Below are positions 58,152 to 64,000 of a stretch of DNA of 64,000 nucleotides, one piece after another. The position numbers and the translations under genes were made by a program. Source of the DNA: Capitulum mitella (taxonomy: Eukaryota > Arthropoda > Thecostraca > Pollicipedomorpha > Pollicipedidae). Every line of letters starts with the position of its first letter. The stretch's first letter is position 1. The DNA is taken from contig CP099849.1 in assembly GCA_030062745.1 (NCBI GenBank), positions 23,734,144 through 23,798,143 on the forward strand. Reading direction: 5' to 3'. Under the pieces are notes generated by a model. It made no database searches and was not told the DNA's origin. It saw only the letters and a list, made by a program, of their open reading frames with translations.

Positions 58152-58353
58152 TATACATATAAATATTTTGTCAACGTTTTGAGAAGCATGCATGTGGATC
58201 CGGCTTTCCATCTAATATTTTATTTCTCATTAGCTTTCGCATTGAGGGCAACAGTCGGTAGTTCGCCGGCCCCCACTTTTTTGTAATTTTACTATATTAC
58301 AAGGACTTTTGTAATCTTTGGTGTATGGCTACCGACGTCGAAGACACATAGCT
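56540..58353. repeat. Satellite array, about 310-bp monomer, forward orientation
   Basis: About six head-to-tail monomers. The landmark CGGTTTTCCACCTAATGC or a variant occurs at 56591, 56908, 57201, 57520, 57844 and 58201, a spacing of 293-357 bp. Other monomer blocks: GTGTATGGGTACC.ATATC, CATGGCC.G.CAGTCAAATT, TGATATTCTCACC.ATCA, ATCCGATCAAATGCGGTCAA. Divergence between monomers is substantial, so the array is old. The last monomer is lengthened by an AT run at 58109-58150. Confidence 0.9.
58109..58150. repeat. (AT)n microsatellite
   Basis: Alternating AT run followed by GCATATACATATAAAT within the last forward satellite monomer. Confidence 0.95.
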
Positions 58354-60345
58354 CAATGCTTAAAGCCTATGGGAAATAAAGCATGAGGAGAGAAAGAAAA
58401 TCCACATGCATGCTATTCAGAAAGTTGAAAAGATATTCATCATCAAAGGCAGGTTTTCAGCTCAGCTTTACAGGAGGAGTCGTTTGAGATATTACTGGGC
58501 CACATTTAGTTGGATCTGAATTTTGGTGAGAGTTTCTGGTCTCCTCTGATCGGTGAGAATATCATTACAACCGGGAAGTTTGGCTGCCAGACAACGTGTC
58601 TTCGATATGGGTATCCCTACATCGAAAATAGCAAAAATCTTAGGGGACGGCTAAATACCGACCGATGCCCTTAATTCTAAAGCCTATGAGGCATCACGCG
58701 TAAGGTGGAAAACCGAATCCATAAGCATGCCACTCGAAAGATTCAAAACATATAAGGTAAGGAAAGGTACTTTTGAGCTCAGCTTGACACGGGGAGTCGT
58801 TTAAAATGCTATGCAACAGCATCTGAGGACATCTAAATTTTAGTGCGAAATTTTCACCCTTCTGGTCGGTGAGAATACCAATGCACCCTGGAAATTTTAC
58901 TGCCAGGCAGATATATGCTGGGATCCCGATGGAATGCAGGTTATCCTCGTTTTGCGTCGGATTCTAAGCTGACCAGGGTAAGTGTTACGTCACCTGGGCA
59001 CCGCTTTGCTCCGGAGGGACACGACCTCCCCTAGATGACGCAGTGACCCGCCGAGGTCCACCAGGGGTTGAATACAATACGGGATAGCCTGCATTCCATC
59101 GAGATCCAGGCACATGTCTGCTGCCAGGCCATGTGTCTTCGATGTGGGGAGACGAAAATACTCATATCCATACATCAAATACCCATACAAATACCTAATA
59201 CAAATGCCAAATACCCAATACCCATACACCTAAAATGAGAAGAATCGTATGGGCCGAGAAAATGTGGGCCGTTACCCTCATTGCTAAAGCCTATGGGAAA
59301 TAAAGCATTAGGAGGAAGACCAGACCCATAAGCGTGCAACTCCAGCTCAGCTTGACAGGGGGAGTCGCTTGAAGAGCTACTTCACCTATGTAGTATGTAG
59401 TCGGATATCAATGTTGGTGATAACTTCTGACTCACTCTGTTCGGTGAGAATATCAATGCACCCAGGTTAACTGCCAACTTTCAGTGCCAAGCCATATGTC
59501 TTCGATATGGGTACCCATACTCCAAAAATGGGAAAAACCGTAGGGGCCAGCAAAATACCGACCGTTGCCCTAAATGCTAGAGCCCATAGATAATAAAGCA
59601 TTAGGAGAGCCGAATCCATATGCATGTTACTCGAAAAGTTGGAAAATTATAAATCAACAAAAGGCAGTTTTGACCTCAGCTTGGCAAGGAAGGCCATCTG
59701 AATGCTATCTGACCGCATTCATAGGAATCTGAATTCTGGTGAGAAACTTGCATCCCCTCTAATCGGTGAGAATATCAATGCCTCCGGAAAATTTGATTAT
59801 CAGGCATGTGCCTTCGATATGGGTACCCATACACCAAAAAATAACTGAAATCGTAGGGGTTGGCTAAATACCGACCGTTGCCTCAAATGCCAAAGCCCAT
59901 CGGAAATCAAGCATCAGGAGAAAAACCGAATCCATATGCATATTACTAAAGTATTAGAAATGATATACATAAATGAAAAAGATGGTTTTAAGTTCAGCTT
60001 GACACGGGGAGTCATCTGAAATGCCACTTGACCCCATCTAGTCGGATCTGAATTTTCGGGGAACTTCTGGCCCACGCTGTTCGATGGGAATATCAGTGCA
60101 CCCGGGTTTTTGACTGCCAGGCCATGTATCTTGGATATGAGTACCCATGACACCAAAAATAACAAAAATCATGGGGGCCACCAAAACACCAACCGTTGCC
60201 CCCATGCTAAACCATGCCTCCCAAGCCTACGGCAAATAAGGCATTAAGTGGAAAACCGGATCCATAAGCAAGTTACTTGAAAAGACGAAAAGATGCAAAT
60301 TAACAAAAGGTAGTTTTAAGCTCAGGTTGACACGGGGAGTCGTTT
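58354..60345. repeat. Same satellite, inverted array
   Basis: About six monomers in the opposite orientation. The reverse landmark (AAAGCATTAGG..GAAAACCGAATCC) occurs near 58378, 58689, 59305, 59597, 59908 and 60237. The wide 58689-59305 gap is explained by an inserted element and one monomer lacking the landmark. The switch from the forward array lies at about 58353, between CACATAGCTC and AATGCTTAAAGCC. Confidence 0.88.
58921..59107. mobile_element. MITE of 187 bp inside a satellite monomer
   Basis: Terminal inverted repeats of about 26 bp: left GGATCCCGATGGAATGCAGG, right (inward) GGATCTCGATGGAATGCAGG, each followed by (T/C)TATCC. It interrupts the satellite at the CTGCCAGGC block. An imperfect 16-bp direct repeat (AGGCAGATATATGCTG / AGGCACATGTCTGCTG) flanks it. 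Family unknown. Confidence 0.75.
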
Positions 60346-60960
60346 GAGATCTGATTGTTTGATATTGGGTTTAGAGGCGTGCCTCGACCTACTGGTCATT
60401 ATGCGCCGCCTGTAAAGTCTGTGTGAGCTACGTTCCGTTAGAGTGTATGTGGCGATTTTAGCGACAGCATAAGTGTTCCATTTAACGTTACAGGCGAGAA
60501 GAGTGGAGCAACAAGTGCTTTTTTACGTTGGGTTGTATGTGTGCCAGTGAAATTTAGAAGCCGCTGTGATAAACATCGGCTTAGTGTGAGGCCTCCGTGA
60601 AGCAGAGGCAAAAAGGCGCAGGGGGAAGAGGAAGGGAGTCGTCGCCTACTAATTGTCAATTACTTTATTTTTAACCCTCCTGGAAGAACAAGAATTTTAC
60701 GTTGAGATTACTTTGGGCTTTGCCAAGGTGCCGGCACGTGGCCTTCTCCTCACGAAAAGCACCGAGGGGTCTTTTTCGTGCAGGTTAGGAGGAGATTGCC
60801 CACACCGCCTCTCAACGCTGGCTAGGCGTTCACCCTATCACGCCGGGTGTTGCGTAAGGCAAAAGAGGGGAAAGAGGAGGGGGGATTTGGGGTGTAGTGG
60901 TTATGAAGCAGTGGAGTGTGATCGGCGCTGCCCGTTGGTGGCTTAGCTGGTAGGTCGCGC
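60346..60960. other. Spacer between satellite and retrotransposon
   Basis: No gene recognised. A short stretch near 60941 (GTGGCTTAGCTGG) resembles a tRNA A-box but no clear B-box or cloverleaf follows. It may be part of the 3' region of the neighbouring retrotransposon or an old SINE. Confidence 0.35.
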
Positions 60961-61106
60961 GGTCCCCACGGCTGCCTCTGTGCGCGCGGGCGGGGCCCGG
61001 GACAGATTGACCAATAAATAAAATGTGCGATCCTGGCTAAGTGTCCGGAGGCAGGTCACCGATCCTGGTTCTGTGAGGTACTGTTTGTTGTGGTGTTGAT
61101 GATATG

Positions 61107-61816
61107 CTAGAGTTCTCCTGCTAGGTGTGTGTCATTGGGATATTTGAACGGTAGTTTAAGTAGGTCTGGGTGCTGGTTACCCAGGAAAGTGCTGAGGGTG
61201 AGCTGAAGTTCTTTTTGTTGGCAGAAGGCCTTAATGGGTCGTCTTTGCGCTTCCAAATCCCTACATTCTAGCAGGAGGTGACTAACGTTAAATGGCATGT
61301 TGCAGCTGTTGCATTGTGGTATTTGGTGAGAGCCGTCCTCTAAGATTGGTTGCATGTATTTTGTGCGACCCGTTCTAAGTCTGGTGAGGACGACTTCTTG
61401 ACGCCGGCACTTTTGATTTGAAGTGTCCCAGGCGCCAAGTGTGGGCTTGATTTCGTACAGGTGTCCGTGGTGGTTTTGTGTCCAGTTCTTCTGTTGGTTT
61501 TGACGGATGTGTTGTTGGAGGGCTGCCTTGCAGTTGTCCAGTGACAATTTTATGTCAAAGCATGAGCCGAATGCTAATGATGGTTTCGCAATCTGGTCTG
61601 CTCACTCGTGCCTTTGATGTTTGCGTGTGTGGGTATCCAAAGAAATGAAATGTTGTTTACGTTAGGAGACGCTTGCTGTTGTATGCAATCAATGATGTAG
61701 TGTGATGGGTCGGCCGTATTGCTGATGGCTTGGAGTGCTGATTTTGAGTCGGAGCAGACAACTACGTTAACCATGTTGTGTCTGATTGCCATGCGAATGG
61801 CTATCAGGATGGCCAT
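61107..61816 (-). pseudogene. RNase H and C-terminal Cys/His region of the LINE
   Basis: Two reading segments. 61816-61574 carries the RNase H core (AIRMAIRHN, CSDSKSAL, WIPTHANIKGTSEQ). 61547-61107 carries RRQEVVLTRLRTGRTKYMQP, the Cys-Cys-His-Cys motif and a stop after HLAGEL. A frame change separates them at about 61560. It is part of the element above and is listed so that it is not mistaken for a host gene. Confidence 0.8.
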
Positions 61817-62739
61817 GGCCTCTGCTGTGAAAATTGATGTTTGGTCTGGAAGGCGGTTGCCGAGCTCGAAGCCAGGCGATGAGAGTCCAAATCCGACTTT
61901 GTCGTCGATTTTGGACCCGTCCGTGTATATGAATGATTTGTGGTTGTTGACAGTGGAGTGCTCGTTGAACTTGGCGAGTATTTCTGTTTGTGTTACGTCT
62001 GTTTTTCGTTCTATGAGTTGGTATTCTACCGTGGGTAGTTTGTGAGTCTAGAATGGCCTGAGGGGCGGTCTGGATGCAGTGGGTGGTACGGCAAACTGAA
62101 GGTTTGCCAGAGCCGTGTTTATTTGAACGTGAAATGGTGGGCGTTTGCGTGCTGCACGGCTCTTGTCCAGTCTGTCATGCTTGAAGCAAGACTGTGCCGG
62201 AGGGTTTTCCGTGGTCTGAACTGTTAAGTATTACCGACACAGTTGCTGACGATGGGAGTACAGTGCAATGTTCCAGTGGCTGCTCGAATGCTGTGGTTTT
62301 GAATGGCTTCGAGTTTTTGTGCCAGAGATGGAGAAATGCTGTTGAGAATGAAGCTATTGTATTTCAGAATGGGTCTAATGATGGCCTTGTAGAGTCTGAG
62401 CAGTGTTTGTCTGTCTCCGCCCCAGTTTGTTCCTGAAAGGCAGTGGAGGATGTTGATGCGTTTCGCGCATCGTTTCGTGATGTTTTTGATTTGTTGTTGA
62501 AATTTCAGTTTCTCTTCTAAGTGGATGTCAAGGAATCTGAAGCTTTTGACATGCTTTATGGCTTCGCCATGGATGTGCAGGTTGAGGTTATGTGGTCCGG
62601 TAGCGCGAGCGTATGCGACTACTGCGGATTTTTCGGCGGACAGGGTGTAGCCCCATTTCTTACACCACTTTGCAATGTGGTCTAGTCCTGATTGTACGGT
62701 GTTTTCGGCTTTGAGTAGCAGTGGTTAGTGGCCCAACTG

Positions 62740-63845
62740 GCCACGTCGTCCGCAAAAAAAGTAAATAGTGCAGTGTTTTGCAGTGGAAGTCGTCAAACAT
62801 GTCGTTGATCATGATGAGAAAGAGTGTTGGTGAAATGACGCTTCCTTGTGGTAGGCCCTGATCCTGTGCTCCATTGCTGGAGGTGGTGTTGCCGCATCTG
62901 ATCTTTATTGTTCTTTCCCGAAGGAAGTTCAGTAGAAAGTGTGCTAGGTGTCCGCGTGTAAACCTAGCTTGTAGAGTTTGTATGCAAGTGCGGACTTGTG
63001 TACTCGGTCGAATGCGGCCGTAATGTCTAAGTATGCAGCCACTGTGGTGCGTTTATATTTGGGTCTGTGTTTGATGTCATGTATTATGCGTATGAGGTTG
63101 TCTGCGGTGGACTTGTGTTACCTGAAGCCGCACTGGTGTTCGCTGAGCAGATTTTTATTTTCCAAAAAGTGCCGGAGGTGTGTGTTTACCATGCGCTCGA
63201 CGAATTTACTGACACGGCTGGTGAGTGATATTGGCCTGTATCCTTTTGGTTGAGCTTGGCCTTTTTTGGGTTTTACCAAGGGGATGATTATACTTTGCCG
63301 CCAATTTTGCAGAAAAGAGTCGTTTAAGAAAAGATGGTTAGTGGATATTAAGAGGTACCTTAAAGAAACTTTACTCAAGTGTCTGAAAAATTGGTAATGA
63401 ATGTTGTCCGGCCCAAACCGACGTGTTGCCGCACTTGCTGAGGGCAAGGCGTATTTCATGCATTGTGAATGGTGTGTTGTATGTTTCAGTGTTTGTTGAC
63501 TGAACGTCTGCGTTGGCCGCAAGTGTCTGAAGTGAGGTTGTTGGTGTTGTGTCGTGAGTGTGGTTTGCTAATGCTGGTATGCAATGTGTTTTGGAGTGTT
63601 CCACGACGTCGGCAGGTTCTGTGATTTGTTGGTTGTTTACTGTCAGGTGTGGGAAGGGACCTGGCGGAGAGCGTTTTAGATGAAAGCGTTTCATGGGGGT
63701 CCAAATGGTGCCTGTGGTATGTAATATGTAAATCAATTGAATGTGGATGCGTGTTCCCCCAAGATGATCTCCTCGCTCTACGTATGGTAGAGCGGCAGAG
63801 TGCTTTTGCTCGGCGGTACTCCAGGAGATGTGCTTCGCACACCAC
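62740..63845 (-). pseudogene. Reverse transcriptase region of the LINE
   Basis: Fragments in three frames (63845-63486, 63736-63371, 63522-63118), then broken sequence to 62740. The conserved RT blocks are all recognisable but frames change several times. TAA at about 63117 follows the GFR of the QCGFR block, where a Gln, Lys or Arg codon would be expected. Confidence 0.8.
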
Positions 63846-64000
63846 CCATTTGTACCGCTTCAGAGCTCTGCGTCGTTTCGCGATCGCCTGTTGGCATTCC
63901 GGAGGTCCACCAAAGCGCCTGATACCTTTTTTCCGGGTTGTTTAGATTTTGGGATGGTAGCTTGTGCTGCTGAGCTGATGGCTCCTAAGACCTCACTTAT

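Larger units (their letters stand above)
60990..64000 (-). mobile_element. Non-LTR retrotransposon (RT + RNase H), decayed, truncated by window edge
   Basis: Minus-strand LINE whose 5' part lies beyond 64000. In coding order: an RT linker region with LLEYRRAKALCRSTIRR near 63820; RT palm and finger blocks LVKPKKGQAQPKGYRPISL and EHQCGFR (63522-63118); AYLDITAAFDRVHKSAL near 63030; LPQGSVISPTLFLIMINDM near 62840; and the catalytic FADD (near 62750). Then come RNase H (YTDGSK near 61925, CSDSKSAL and FLWIPTHANIKG in 61816-61574) and a C-terminal CNSCNMPFNVSHLLLEC motif (61547-61107). Several frameshifts and a TAA directly after GFR make it inactive. RT followed by RNase H suggests the I-type group. 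Confidence 0.88.

Noticed and set aside
60930-61010. tRNA gene suggested by GTGGCTTAGCTGG
   Set aside because: Only an A-box-like stretch; no B-box GGTTCGANNCC, no acceptor stem or anticodon arm could be folded.

Overview
The window is animal nuclear DNA, most likely from an arthropod and probably a crustacean. Genes are split into short GC-rich exons (about 60-270 bp) by GT-AG introns. Intergenic DNA is full of short non-autonomous DNA transposons, minisatellites and satellite arrays. A CCTAA run matches the arthropod telomere type (TTAGG). A barnacle-like genome would fit, but that is a guess; nothing here fixes the species.

Region 1 (about 734-21850, + strand): the 3' part of one large gene, the orthologue of the deubiquitinase USP9X / Drosophila fat facets. 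I could trace 37 consecutive exons whose phases all agree, about 1,887 codons. They cover helical-repeat regions, an internal ubiquitin-like domain, the complete USP catalytic domain (Cys and His boxes, zinc ribbon) and the C-terminal helical region, ending in a Q/P-rich tail. The 5' part lies before the window. Several introns carry minisatellites (39 bp, 48 bp, about 57 bp units), which create long false reading frames.

Region 2 (21850-29457): no convincing gene. It holds a 300-bp tandem duplication and three hAT-like elements with 8-bp target duplications, one of which carries telomere-like repeats.

Region 3 (29458-45016, - strand, convergent with region 1): an adhesion G-protein-coupled receptor in at least 18 exons. 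It has a pentraxin/laminin-G-like N-terminal domain, a GAIN domain, a GPS motif with an unusual HFG in place of HLT/HLS, and all seven transmembrane helices. Two introns appear to use GC-AG borders. Its introns contain a 1.16-kb piggyBac-like element (TTAA duplications) and a 2.76-kb hAT-like element. The N-terminal exons and promoter are not resolved.

Region 4 (45017-60400): mostly repeats. These include a 32-bp minisatellite beside a GC-rich island, a second diverged copy of the 2.6-kb hAT-like element, and a roughly 310-bp satellite in two arrays of opposite orientation meeting near 58353, with a small inverted-repeat element inside one monomer.

Region 5 (about 61000-64000, - strand): a decayed non-LTR retrotransposon (reverse transcriptase, RNase H, C-terminal Cys/His motif) running off the right edge.

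The two genes have no evident functional link. The most noteworthy items are the GPS lacking its nucleophile, the opposed satellite arrays, the paired hAT-like elements sharing a degenerate CAGGG-rich core, and repeat arrays that mimic splice sites.
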